Positions 54,480-63,913 of a stretch of 64,000 nucleotides of DNA are shown piece after piece. Under the pieces are notes generated by a model. The model ran no database searches, was not told the origin of the DNA, and worked only from the letters and a program-made list of their open reading frames with translations. Location: contig JBHYCS010000005.1 of NCBI GenBank assembly GCA_051861445.1, forward strand, positions 62,001-126,000, read 5' to 3'. Positions within the stretch are counted from its first letter, which is position 1. Each line of letters begins with the position of its first letter. Source of the DNA: Parasediminibacterium sp051861445. Lineage in GTDB: Bacteria; Bacteroidota; Bacteroidia; Chitinophagales; Chitinophagaceae. Position numbers and translations under genes: made by a program.

Positions 54480-54923
54480 TTAATATCTGTTGTAGCCACC
54501 GCCACCGCTGTTTCCACCACGATCGCCGCCACCACGGTTTCCACCGCCGTAACCACCACCACGACTTCCGCCGCCGCCGCCATAACCGCCACGACTTCCG
54601 CCGCCACCGTAACCGCCACCGCTGTTACCGCCGCCAAAACTGCGTTTTTTAAATCCACCTTCTTTTCTTTCGCCTTCTGGACGAGGAGTTGATTCGTTTA
54701 CAACTACTTTACGACCACCTAATTCAGTGTCATGTAAAGCACTGATTGCTGTACGAGCAGCATCGTCATCAGACATTTCAACAAAACCAAAACCTTTGCT
54801 ACGGTTGTTGTTAAATTTGTCTGTAACAATTTTTGCACTTGTTACTTCGCCATAAGGAGCGAAAAGTTCTTGAAGATCTTCACTAGTCATAGACCAGTTT
54901 AAGTTTCCAACGTAAATGTTCAT
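54480..54923 (-). CDS. RRM RNA-binding protein with glycine-rich tail
   Basis: 147 residues from the ATG at 54923 (MNIYVGNLNWSM); the open frame extends upstream but gives a hydrophobic stretch that is not part of the fold. The RNA-recognition motif (~1-80) has RNP2 (IYVGNL) and RNP1 (SKGFGFVEM). The last ~50 residues are almost only G, R, S, Y and N (SGGGYGGGGSRGG-like). Such proteins bind RNA and are often cold-inducible RNA chaperones. It is monocistronic with a strong terminator. Confidence 0.93.
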   Translation of the reverse strand: MNIYVGNLNWSMTSEDLQELFAPYGEVTSAKIVTDKFNNNRSKGFGFVEMSDDDAARTAISALHDTELGGRKVVVNESTPRPEGERKEGGFKKRSFGGGNSGGGYGGGGSRGGYGGGGGSRGGGYGGGNRGGGDRGGNSGGGGYNRY

Positions 54924-55145
54924 GTTCTTTAAATTAAAAAAATAAAAAATCAATGGAAAAAACAGTAACCAAAAACCCTGAATCATTTACGTTAAAAACG
55001 TTCGAGAGAATTGTAAAACTGACCATTGTGATAAGTAAAAGTATTATATTTATTGATTTACCAAAATTTATTTTTAAAAATCAGTATTCTTCACATAAAT
55101 ATAATATTCTATTTCTCTCAATTTTCAGTTAAAATAAAATAATCA

Positions 55146-55877
55146 TTACTGTAATTGGCGTTTATAAATTTGCACGGTGTTCTCATATCCCAAGTATAAA
55201 GCATCACAAACCAATGCATGACCAATACTAACTTCATTTAAGTACGGAATATTTTGGGCAAAAAATTGAAGATTATGAGCATTTAGATCATGACCAGCAT
55301 TAATTCCTAAATTCAGTTCTTTTGCTTTTTCAGCAGCCTGAATAAAAGGTGCAATAGCTGCATTTTTTTCATCTTTATTTTTTGCTTGTTCAAATTTTTT
55401 GGCAAAACTTTCGGTATACAGTTCAATTCTATCGGTTCCTGTTTTGGCAGCACCTTCTATCATTTCTATAATTGGGTCTACAAAAATTGAAACTCTAATT
55501 CCTTCGTTTCGAAATATTTGAACCATGTTTTTAAGGTAATTAGCATGTTCTATGGTATTCCATCCATGATTACTAGTAATTTGACCCAAAGCATCAGGTA
55601 CCAATGTTACTTGATGTGGTTTTACTGCAAGTACTAGATCTACAAATTTTTGTTCCGAACAATTTCCTTCTATATTAAATTCAGTAGTAATAATGGGTTT
55701 AATATTATACACATCTTTGTACGTAATATGTCTTTCATCTGGTCTTGGATGAACAGTAACACCATCTGCACCAAACCTTTGAGCATCTATAGCAGCCTTT
55801 ACTACATTGGGGTTATGACCACCTCTACTATTTCTGATAGTGGCAAATTTATTAATATTAACACTTAGCTTGATCAT
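55146..55877 (-). CDS. pdxJ: Pyridoxine 5'-phosphate synthase
   Basis: 243 residues, the usual length. Signatures are LSVNINKFATIRNSRGG, ADGVTVHPRPDERHIT, EGNCSEQKFV, VDPIIEMIEGAAKTGTDRIELYTES and NAGHDLNAHNLQFF, with the ring-forming lysine/histidine environment of PdxJ. It condenses 1-deoxyxylulose 5-phosphate with aminoacetone phosphate to form vitamin B6. It is divergent from aroQ, with about 130 bp between. Confidence 0.96.
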   Translation of the reverse strand: MIKLSVNINKFATIRNSRGGHNPNVVKAAIDAQRFGADGVTVHPRPDERHITYKDVYNIKPIITTEFNIEGNCSEQKFVDLVLAVKPHQVTLVPDALGQITSNHGWNTIEHANYLKNMVQIFRNEGIRVSIFVDPIIEMIEGAAKTGTDRIELYTESFAKKFEQAKNKDEKNAAIAPFIQAAEKAKELNLGINAGHDLNAHNLQFFAQNIPYLNEVSIGHALVCDALYLGYENTVQIYKRQLQ

Positions 55878-56009
55878 GCTGCAAAATTGTAACTTTTATC
55901 TATAGAACAAATATTTGTAAGCAGAGTTGAAATAGTTTTTCTAATATTTTGGTTTACGTTGTTTTTATTTGCAAACGATATACCTGTTTAAAATGAATAT
56001 TTGATTAGT

Positions 56010-56441
56010 ATGAAAATTGTAATTATAAACGGACCTAATTTGAATTTATTGGGAAAAAGAGAGCCTGGAATTTACGGGTCACAAAACTTTGAGGCATTTT
56101 TTGAAGAATTGAAAAACCAATTTCCTGCAATTGAATTCACCTATTTTCAAAGTAATGTAGAGGGAGAGTTAATTAATAAATTGCAAGAAGTAGGATTTGA
56201 TGCAGATGGAATAATATTAAATCCTGGTGGTTACACACATACTTCTGTTGCAATAGGAGATTGTATTGCAGCCATTACATCGCCTGTAATTGAAGTACAT
56301 ATAAGCAATGTACATGCTAGAGAGGCGTTTAGGCATATTTCTCATGTATCTGCAAAATGTAAAGGGTCTATTATTGGTTTAGGTTTAGAAGGCTATGCAT
56401 TGGCTGTTCGCTATTTAATTTCTATTCAAACAAATTCTTAA
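56010..56441 (+). CDS. aroQ: Type II 3-dehydroquinate dehydratase
   Basis: 143 residues from the ATG at 56010 (MKIVIINGPNLNLLGKREP). The type II hallmarks are NLNLLGKREPGIYGSQ (catalytic Tyr and Arg), ILNPGGYTHTSVAI, EVHISNVHAREAFRH and IIGLGLEGYALAVRYL. It acts in the shikimate pathway, dehydrating 3-dehydroquinate. A LysE-type exporter gene starts 10 bp after its stop in the same direction. Confidence 0.96.
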   Translation: MKIVIINGPNLNLLGKREPGIYGSQNFEAFFEELKNQFPAIEFTYFQSNVEGELINKLQEVGFDADGIILNPGGYTHTSVAIGDCIAAITSPVIEVHISNVHAREAFRHISHVSAKCKGSIIGLGLEGYALAVRYLISIQTNS

Positions 56442-56450
56442 TTTTTTCTT

Positions 56451-57080
56451 TTGACAGCAATTGTTACTACTTTCTTCACTGCATTTTTAATCAGTTTTTT
56501 AGGGCAATTGCCTCTAGGAAATATGAGCCTAACAGCTACACAAATTAGGGTTCAAGAAGGATTAAAATCGGCTATTTTGTATATGTGGGGCGTTGCAATT
56601 GTAGAAATGATTTATTTAAGAATTGCCTTAACAGGTATGGATTGGATTTTTCAATATCCTATTATATTTAGATCAATAGGATGGATTACAGTAGTTTTCT
56701 TTTGTGTTTTAGGTATTATTTCTATAAAAACGGCTTACCAACAAAAAGCGGAGAAGAAAGGAATTTTAATTGATAATCAATTAAATAGATTTGTTTTAGG
56801 ATTATGGTTATGTGCCATGAATCCGGCACAAATTCCCTTTTGGTTTTTATGGACGAGCTATGCTTTAGAATGGAAAATTTTACATTCGAATACAGTAGTC
56901 TATAATGTATTTACCGTAGGTGCAGGCTTGGGAACAATAGGTGGACTGTTGGTTTATATTTATGGTGGAAACTATTTAATAACCAAAAAAAATGTAAGCA
57001 ATAGAAAATTAAACTTAATAATGGGTATTATTTTTTTAATTGCAGGAATTGCACAGTTATGGAGAATGTTAGATAAATAA
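56451..57080 (+). CDS. LysE-family amino-acid/solute exporter
   Basis: 209 residues, start TTG (no better ATG in frame). About six membrane segments. The early FLGQLPLGNMSLTATQIRVQEGLKSAILYMWG matches the conserved N-terminal region of LysE/RhtB-type transporters, and NPAQIPFWFLW sits at the usual place in the fourth helix. It probably exports amino acids or related solutes. It is cotranscribed with aroQ and convergent with tamL at a 2-bp distance. Confidence 0.82.
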   Translation: MTAIVTTFFTAFLISFLGQLPLGNMSLTATQIRVQEGLKSAILYMWGVAIVEMIYLRIALTGMDWIFQYPIIFRSIGWITVVFFCVLGIISIKTAYQQKAEKKGILIDNQLNRFVLGLWLCAMNPAQIPFWFLWTSYALEWKILHSNTVVYNVFTVGAGLGTIGGLLVYIYGGNYLITKKNVSNRKLNLIMGIIFLIAGIAQLWRMLDK

Positions 57081-57082
57081 AA

Positions 57083-59473
57083 CTAAAAAGGAAGACCAAT
57101 ACCAAGCTGAAAAGCGTAATTTTTAACCGATATTCCATTTTGACGCATATTACTCCATTCAAAGTTTTTTAAACTCATCCAACCATTATTGGTAGTTCTT
57201 GCCGGGTCTTTTACCCTGTAAGCAAAATCTACACGAAGTAAAAAATAAGAAAAATCGAATCGTAAGCCTGTACCCATTCCTATGGCTAAATCTTTGGTTA
57301 AGTTTTTTAGAGAAATTACAGATAAAGCATCGTTAGGGTCTTTATTAATGTTCCAAATATTACCAATATCTGCATACAAAGCACTGCCAACTTTTATACC
57401 TGCAATATTTGCAATTTGAAATCTGTACTCTAAGTTGGTTTCTAAATTAAAATCTCCAAATCTATCGGTATAACCACTTGTAGAAGTGTCTGTTTTTATA
57501 GAAGATCCTAAACCCAATTGTCTTAAACCCCAAGCTCTCATACTATTTGGTCCACCTAAAAAGTATTGTTTAAATACAGGAATACTTTGCCCTGCAATCG
57601 GAATACCAACACCCATAAAAAAACGAGTTGCAATTTCTGTTTTGGGATATTTTTTGATGAAACGATATTCTCCTTCAACTTTTAAAAACTTAAATATGTT
57701 GGAATTACTACTAGTAATTAGGTGTGAAATCAACCCACTTTCTTCTAAAGCACCTCTGAAATAATGACTTTTTGAAGGGTCTTTTTTGCTAGTAATATTA
57801 GAATTAATAGAAAAGCCTAAACCCACCACATTTCCATTTCTAAAAGAATTTCTTAAAAAAGGGTTTTGATTAAACAAGTTGATTAAACCAGATAAAGTAT
57901 CTACCTTATACAATTCGATATTGGGTAATTTTAGCAAAAAAGTAGTGTTGCCTTTTGTACCCTCTAAACCTAAATTAAAAACAAGCGAACGCAATTGATA
58001 AAAACCTCTTCTATCGATATAAGCCCCTGAAGTAGAAAGTAAGGTTCTTTTGTTTTCAAGCTGACGTAAAAAGCCAACTTTGTTTAATGGACCAATAATT
58101 CTAGGAAAACTAAATGTGTTACTTAAACTAAGTTGTGTGGTTTGTAAAAAAGGTTTTTGAGCCACACCATCTACAGAACCATCAATATTAAATTCGAATC
58201 CCAATCTAAAACTCGTTAAAGATTGAATTGCTTGTTTGCCAATATTTCTATTTCTATAACTTAAATTAGTTGCAATACCCAATAAATTACCCGATCCAAT
58301 ATCGCCTGTATTTCTGCTACTTTCTAAATCAACTGTAAAGTTTTGCCTTTTTTCAGGAACCATGAAAAAATGAAAATCTATACTGTCTTTATCTCTAATT
58401 ATTGCTTTTGCATCTACCTGTTTCCAAGTACCAATTTGAGATAATCTATTGATGGATTTATAATATAAATCTTCATTATATAAATTTTTATTTTGCAAAT
58501 AAGTATGTTCTCTAAGTGGTCTTAATTTAAATCTATCTTTTACATACCTAACTGTTGAACCTCTAAAATTTACTGTTTTATAGCTTGATATTTTTAGCAA
58601 AGAATCTGCATCGTAATAAGCATCTTTAATGTCTGGATAATAATAAATATGCCCAACATAATATTGTCTTGTAATGGCAGAATCTGTGATGGGTTTTTGT
58701 AAAAAAGTAATATCCCATTTAGGATTTTCTTTTCGTTGTTTGGCAGCTGCTGTTAAAATTTTAGCTTGTTCAAATGGGTCAAGAGAAAGCGTAAGTAATT
58801 GGCTATCAAGCGTATCTATCAACGCATAAATGTATTCTCTTCTGTAATTAAACAATCCATTTTGATGAAACCAAGTATTTAAACGTTCAATTTCGCTATT
58901 AATAATTTGTTTGTTGTAGGGTTTTCCAGGTTTTATCAAACTGTTTTTTGCCTGTAAAAGCGTTAATTTTTGTATGGTAGAGTCAATTGGTTTTTGAGTA
59001 GTATCTAGTAAAAAATAATCTACCGATTGTACGGTAATGTTTTTGCCAATTTCAATGTTCATTGAAATGGTTGTTCGAATTTGATTGTTTTTAACCGTGT
59101 CGAATTCATATAAAGGCTTTAAATCGGCATAATAATATCCTTGAGAATTTAAGTATGCGTTCATAAACGTTTTTGAACGACCAATATTAACAGTATCAAA
59201 AACAGCAGGATTTTTTAGTTTATATACAATACCAAACTGCTGCATTTTTCTAGCTTTTAAGCTATCATCCCAATAGTTGTTTAATTCTGTAATCAATCGT
59301 TTACGTTCTTCTTTCGATAAACTACTATCTTTTATATTTATTTTATTTTCAAAAACAAAGGGAATGTTTTTAGAATGATTTTTTACAATGGTACAACTAC
59401 TACTTATTAATATTGCAAAACTAGCCGTTAGAATAAGTGATAAAAGAGTTGTTGTTTTGCTAATTAAACGCAT
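57083..59473 (-). CDS. tamL: BamA/TamA-type outer-membrane assembly lipoprotein (TamL-like)
   Basis: 796 residues. The N terminus has a lipoprotein-like signal with Cys27 (ILISSSCTIV). POTRA-like repeats fill ~60-390, and the surface-antigen (Omp85) barrel runs from ~400 to the end. The barrel has the conserved L6 lid motif GGPNSMRAWG, a variant of GGxxSxRGY. Bacteroidota carry a lipidated TamA relative, TamL, that helps insert barrel proteins. No tamB is adjacent in this window. The start is 5 bp from the start of a divergent gene, so its promoter lies inside that gene. Confidence 0.82.
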   Translation of the reverse strand: MRLISKTTTLLSLILTASFAILISSSCTIVKNHSKNIPFVFENKINIKDSSLSKEERKRLITELNNYWDDSLKARKMQQFGIVYKLKNPAVFDTVNIGRSKTFMNAYLNSQGYYYADLKPLYEFDTVKNNQIRTTISMNIEIGKNITVQSVDYFLLDTTQKPIDSTIQKLTLLQAKNSLIKPGKPYNKQIINSEIERLNTWFHQNGLFNYRREYIYALIDTLDSQLLTLSLDPFEQAKILTAAAKQRKENPKWDITFLQKPITDSAITRQYYVGHIYYYPDIKDAYYDADSLLKISSYKTVNFRGSTVRYVKDRFKLRPLREHTYLQNKNLYNEDLYYKSINRLSQIGTWKQVDAKAIIRDKDSIDFHFFMVPEKRQNFTVDLESSRNTGDIGSGNLLGIATNLSYRNRNIGKQAIQSLTSFRLGFEFNIDGSVDGVAQKPFLQTTQLSLSNTFSFPRIIGPLNKVGFLRQLENKRTLLSTSGAYIDRRGFYQLRSLVFNLGLEGTKGNTTFLLKLPNIELYKVDTLSGLINLFNQNPFLRNSFRNGNVVGLGFSINSNITSKKDPSKSHYFRGALEESGLISHLITSSNSNIFKFLKVEGEYRFIKKYPKTEIATRFFMGVGIPIAGQSIPVFKQYFLGGPNSMRAWGLRQLGLGSSIKTDTSTSGYTDRFGDFNLETNLEYRFQIANIAGIKVGSALYADIGNIWNINKDPNDALSVISLKNLTKDLAIGMGTGLRFDFSYFLLRVDFAYRVKDPARTTNNGWMSLKNFEWSNMRQNGISVKNYAFQLGIGLPF

Positions 59474-59478
59474 ACGTA

Positions 59479-60201
59479 ATGTTAAGTAAGAATGAGGTCA
59501 AATATATTCAATCTTTATGCCACAAAAAACAAAGAAATGAAACAGGATTGTTTATAGTTGAAGGTGTAAAATTGGTAGATGATTTGTTAAAAAGCAATTT
59601 TAAAGTTGTTAAATTATATGCATTATCTAGTTGGATACAACAAAATTTACAGTGCCAATCTATCACAACCGAAGTAGAACCGTTTGAGTTGGAAAAAATT
59701 TCTACCCTTCAAACGCCACAGCAAGTAATTGCAATAGTGCAACAAGCAAATACCAATGCTATTTCTAGTGAATGGAGTGGCATTACATTATGTTTAGATG
59801 GAATTCAAGATCCAGGAAATTTAGGTACAATTATTCGAATTGCAGATTGGTTTGGTATTCAACAAATTATTTGTAGCGAAAATACAGTAGAAATATATAA
59901 TCCTAAAGTAATACAAAGCACTATGGGCAGTTTTGTACGTGTTTCTGTTTGTTACACCCATTTACACACGTATTTAAGCACTTCACCACTGCCAGTTTAT
60001 GGAGCATTACTACAAGGTAAAAATGTTTTTGAAATAGAAAAACCATCACAAGCAATATTGATAATTGGTAGCGAAGGAAAAGGCATTTCACCCGAAATTC
60101 TTCCATTCATTCAGCATCCGATTACAATTCCTAAAAAAGGAGGAGCCGAAAGTTTAAATGCAGCAGTAGCAACGGGTATTTTGGCAGCTTTTTTTGCTTA
60201 A
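59479..60201 (+). CDS. TrmH/SpoU-family RNA 2'-O-methyltransferase
   Basis: 240 residues. The N-terminal substrate-binding domain (~1-85, MLSKNEVKYIQSLCHKKQRNETGLFIVEGVKLVDDL) is followed by the SpoU methylase domain with motif 1 DGIQDPGNLGTIIRIADWFG, motif 2 IIGSEGKGIS and motif 3 ITIPKKGGAESLNAAVATGI, which form the trefoil-knot SAM site. It methylates ribose in rRNA or tRNA; which position cannot be told. It is divergent from tamL with 5 bp between start codons and convergent with the thioesterase. Confidence 0.92.
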   Translation: MLSKNEVKYIQSLCHKKQRNETGLFIVEGVKLVDDLLKSNFKVVKLYALSSWIQQNLQCQSITTEVEPFELEKISTLQTPQQVIAIVQQANTNAISSEWSGITLCLDGIQDPGNLGTIIRIADWFGIQQIICSENTVEIYNPKVIQSTMGSFVRVSVCYTHLHTYLSTSPLPVYGALLQGKNVFEIEKPSQAILIIGSEGKGISPEILPFIQHPITIPKKGGAESLNAAVATGILAAFFA

Positions 60202-60202
60202 T

Positions 60203-60616
60203 TTATTCATGAAAGTACATGGCTAGTTTTTCTCTCCATTCTTGTGGCAATGTTGCTTTTTCTCTTGTTTTTGCGTCAATAAAATACAATACTACTTTAC
60301 CTACAGTTAGTAATTTTTCTTGCTCATTATATACCTCTTGATGAAATTCAATTTTATGATGTTTGGGTAATTCGTTTAACGTGGTTTTAATTGTTAATAA
60401 ATCATCATAAATAGCAGGTCTTAGATATTTGCAATGAATTTCTACAATTGGCATAATAATTCCAGAATGCTCTAAATCTTTATATGTAAATCCTAATGAT
60501 CGAATAAATTCAGCTCTACCCACTTCAAAATATTGAACATAATTGCTGTGATATACAACACCCATTTGGTCGGTTTCTGCATATCTTACTCTAACTGTGG
60601 TTTTGCTTTCGTACAT
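60203..60616 (-). CDS. Acyl-CoA thioesterase (YbgC/FadM-like, 4HBT)
   Basis: 137 residues with a single hot-dog domain. The catalytic-region text YAETDQMGVVYHSNYVQYFEVGRAEFIRSLG is the 4-hydroxybenzoyl-CoA thioesterase signature with the catalytic Asp (ETD) and the following helix. It hydrolyses acyl-CoA thioesters; the chain length is not evident. It is convergent with the RNA methyltransferase, with one base between the stops, so they probably share a 3' end. Confidence 0.93.
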   Translation of the reverse strand: MYESKTTVRVRYAETDQMGVVYHSNYVQYFEVGRAEFIRSLGFTYKDLEHSGIIMPIVEIHCKYLRPAIYDDLLTIKTTLNELPKHHKIEFHQEVYNEQEKLLTVGKVVLYFIDAKTREKATLPQEWREKLAMYFHE

Positions 60617-60845
60617 AAATTATAATTATTCTTTTCTTGTTGGTAAAGTTAGGGTAGAGGCTTGTTTATCCACAAATTAAAGGAACAATGTTTGTTATAC
60701 AAGTGTCAAATTATCTTTAATTGGTTTTGGCATTATTTTAAGATTCAAAACGGTAATATTTGTTTTTTAGAAAAACGGCAAAAAGCATTTTGTTCATATC
60801 ATTGCTTCGTTAATATTTAGATGGCAATTGTAAATTTTATATAGT

Positions 60846-63800
60846 ATGAAAATGCGGATTCAATACAAATCTTTTCTGTATATAACTATATTTTATTGTA
60901 GTTTTTTAGGTAGGCAAGCAACAGCACAAGCAACTTTAGCAACCACCGATATTGATGCCACCTATAAGCTAGCAAAAGAATATTACGCAAGAGATCAATT
61001 TAGCCTTGCATATCCTATTTTTTCAGATATTCATCATCATAAAATTGCTAGCTCAAATTATCCTGAAACCATTGCTATTGAAGCATCTTACTATTATATC
61101 GTATGTGGGTTAAAATTAAATAAATGGCTACACGAACAGTTAGCAACAAATTTTATAGAGCAATCTACACATGCTGCTAGAGTGCAAATGATGTGCTTTG
61201 AATTAGCAGAATTTTATTTCCGACAAAAAAAATATGCAGAAGCACTTGCTTTTTACGATAAAACAGGTATTCAAAACCTAAATAACACTGCTATTGCATC
61301 GTTAAAGTTTCATAAAGCGTATTGCTTATTTACCATGCAACAATTTAAAGAAGCAAAACCTTTATTTAACGCAATTAGACAAATTGCTGACGATGCCAAT
61401 TATATTGATGCTAATTATTATTATGGATTTATTGCATTTTATGATAAACAATATAAAGATGCTTTGGCTGCATTTACCGTTGCAGAAAATGATGCTACTT
61501 ATAGTTCTATAGTGCCTTTTTATATTGCTGAAATTCACTATTTTAATAATGATAGAGATATTGCATTAAGCTATGCAGAAAAACAAATAAAGAAAGGTGG
61601 ACAGTTTTACGATTTGCAACTAAAACAACTTGCAGGTCAACTGTATTTTGATAAACGACAATTTGCAAAAGCACAACCGTACTTAGAAGAATACATTAAT
61701 AAAACCGAAAAAGTAAGTAGAGAAGATTTGTACGAACTCAGCTATTGTTACTATGAAGCTGGCGTTTGGAAAAAGAGTATTGAAGGTTTTAAACAATTGG
61801 GTGGAAAAGAAGATTCATTGGCACAAAATAGCATGTATTTATTAGCAGATGCATATTTAAAAACCGATCAAAAAATGAATGCAAGAAATGCATTTTTATT
61901 TTGTGCTAGCAACAACAGTAATCCTACTCAAAAAGAAATTTCAACCTTTAGCTATGCAAAACTTTCTTATGAACTAGGTTATACCGATGTAGCTTTAAGA
62001 GAGTTGCAACAATTTATTATTCAGTTTCCTAAAAGCAATCAACTACAAGAAGCAAAAGAATTATTGGTAGTTGTTTTGGCCAATACTAGCAATTATAAAG
62101 ATGCTTTAGCCCTGTTTGAGAGTTTAAAAAACAAAAGCGAAACTGCTCAAAAAATTTATCCAAAAATATTATATGGAAGAGCTGTTGAGCTGATTAACGA
62201 TCAACAAATTACACAGGCAGATGCCTTATTATCACAAATTACACAGCTGCCTTATAACGCTACTTACATGCCATTTGTAAACTTTTGGAAAGGTGAAATT
62301 GCATATAGAACAGGCTCTGTAGATAATGCTATTGTTTATTTACAAGCGTATTTAAACAACGCAATTGTAAATGGAGAAGTAAATGCTGTACATGCAAAAT
62401 ATAATTTAGCTTATTGCTTTTTAAAGAAAGAAGATTATAAACAAGCACAAAAATATTTTGAACAAATAGGAAATGTTCCTTCTGTTTCTGCTACCTCCAT
62501 TCAACAAGACGCTTATATTAGAAGTGCAGATTGCTACTTTATGAATAAGCAATTTAAGCAAGCATTAAAAATGTATGAAGAAGTAATTGCTTTACAACTG
62601 AAAAATGCAGATTATGCCTTGTACCAAAAAGCCATTATTGCAGGTGCTTCTAACAAAAATGCAGATAAAATTAAGTACATGCAACAACTGATTCAGCAGT
62701 TTCCTTCATCAACATTGTTAGCAGATGCCAATATAGAAATTGCTAATAGTTTTTTATCGAATGAGCAATTTAACGAAGCATTACCACCATTACAACAAGT
62801 ATTAAATAACAAACAAGCCAAAGCTTTATGGCCACAAGCGTATTTAAAAACAGGAGTAGCTCATTTTAATTTGAATAATAATACCGATGCACTCACCAAC
62901 TTTACTACTTTGGTAAAGCAATATCCAAATGCTACAGAAAGTGAAGATGCAATTGAATACATTAGAAACATCTTTGTAGAAAATCAACAGCCTGCCAATT
63001 TTGTAACGTTTATGCAGCAAAATGGTAAATCAATTACCACTAATGAAGCAGATTCTTTAACCTATAAATCTGCCATGATAAAATATGAAGCAAAAGTTTT
63101 TGATGAGGCAAAACAAGGTTTTGAATCGTATTTATCTCAATTTGCTACAGGAAGGTTTGCTTTAGAAGCTCATTATTTTTTGGCTGAAATATGTATTAAT
63201 CAAAAAGATTTTAATGCTGCATTGCCTCATTACAATGTAGTTGCTAGTAAGGCTCCAAATAAATATGCTGAAAGAAGTTGTTTACAAAGTGCAAGGATTT
63301 ACTACTTCGATTTAAAAGATTTTGAAAACGCACAAAAATATTTTGCTCAATTAAAAAATATTGCTGTTCAACAAGAAAATAGGCTAGAGGCTATGAGAGG
63401 ATTGTTGCGTTGTCAATACAAATTGCAGCAGTTTAAAGATGCAGTAACCAATGCACAAGATTTATTGGCCGAAAAAGGTACAGCTACCGACGATAAAATG
63501 ATTGCCAACATGATTGTTGCAAAAAGTTATCAATCGGCAAATCAATTAGAACAAGCAACTAGTGCTTATAAAGCTGTAATTGCTCTTGGAAAAACAGAAT
63601 ATGCAGCAGAAGCACAATACAGATTAGCTGAAATTTTATTGATACAACAAAAATTTGCTGAAGCAGAAAAAGCAGCTTTTGATGTAATTAAAAAAGTGGG
63701 TAGTTACGAAATGTGGGTAACCAAAAGTTATATTTTGTTAGGCGATATTTACTTTAAGCAAAAAGATTTATTTAATGCAGAAGCTACTTACAAAAGCGTA

Positions 63801-63902
63801 GCCGAAAATACCACCATTGAAGAATTAATTCAGGAAGCCAATCAAAAATTAGGATTGGTAATAGCAGAAAAAAATAAGACCAACAAAGTAGTTACACCTT
63901 AA
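60846..63902 (+). CDS. Very large TPR-repeat periplasmic protein
   Basis: 1018 residues with a signal peptide (to about TAQ, 28). The rest is nearly continuous TPR-like helical hairpins, with repeats such as FAKAQPYLEEYINK, YKQAQKYFEQIG, FKQALKMYEEVI, FNEALPPLQQVL and FAEAEKAAFDVI. In Bacteroidota such proteins stand beside envelope/tol-type genes and act as protein-binding scaffolds; no specific role can be assigned. The next gene, with a signal peptide, starts 11 bp downstream, suggesting an operon that continues past the window. Confidence 0.88.
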   Translation: MKMRIQYKSFLYITIFYCSFLGRQATAQATLATTDIDATYKLAKEYYARDQFSLAYPIFSDIHHHKIASSNYPETIAIEASYYYIVCGLKLNKWLHEQLATNFIEQSTHAARVQMMCFELAEFYFRQKKYAEALAFYDKTGIQNLNNTAIASLKFHKAYCLFTMQQFKEAKPLFNAIRQIADDANYIDANYYYGFIAFYDKQYKDALAAFTVAENDATYSSIVPFYIAEIHYFNNDRDIALSYAEKQIKKGGQFYDLQLKQLAGQLYFDKRQFAKAQPYLEEYINKTEKVSREDLYELSYCYYEAGVWKKSIEGFKQLGGKEDSLAQNSMYLLADAYLKTDQKMNARNAFLFCASNNSNPTQKEISTFSYAKLSYELGYTDVALRELQQFIIQFPKSNQLQEAKELLVVVLANTSNYKDALALFESLKNKSETAQKIYPKILYGRAVELINDQQITQADALLSQITQLPYNATYMPFVNFWKGEIAYRTGSVDNAIVYLQAYLNNAIVNGEVNAVHAKYNLAYCFLKKEDYKQAQKYFEQIGNVPSVSATSIQQDAYIRSADCYFMNKQFKQALKMYEEVIALQLKNADYALYQKAIIAGASNKNADKIKYMQQLIQQFPSSTLLADANIEIANSFLSNEQFNEALPPLQQVLNNKQAKALWPQAYLKTGVAHFNLNNNTDALTNFTTLVKQYPNATESEDAIEYIRNIFVENQQPANFVTFMQQNGKSITTNEADSLTYKSAMIKYEAKVFDEAKQGFESYLSQFATGRFALEAHYFLAEICINQKDFNAALPHYNVVASKAPNKYAERSCLQSARIYYFDLKDFENAQKYFAQLKNIAVQQENRLEAMRGLLRCQYKLQQFKDAVTNAQDLLAEKGTATDDKMIANMIVAKSYQSANQLEQATSAYKAVIALGKTEYAAEAQYRLAEILLIQQKFAEAEKAAFDVIKKVGSYEMWVTKSYILLGDIYFKQKDLFNAEATYKSVAENTTIEELIQEANQKLGLVIAEKNKTNKVVTP

Positions 63903-63913
63903 TTTGATTAAAC

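Noticed and set aside
54458..54658. Alternative frame of alanine/valine repeats in the RRM gene
   Set aside because: It is the shadow of the glycine-rich tail read one base off (GGN codons become Ala/Val).
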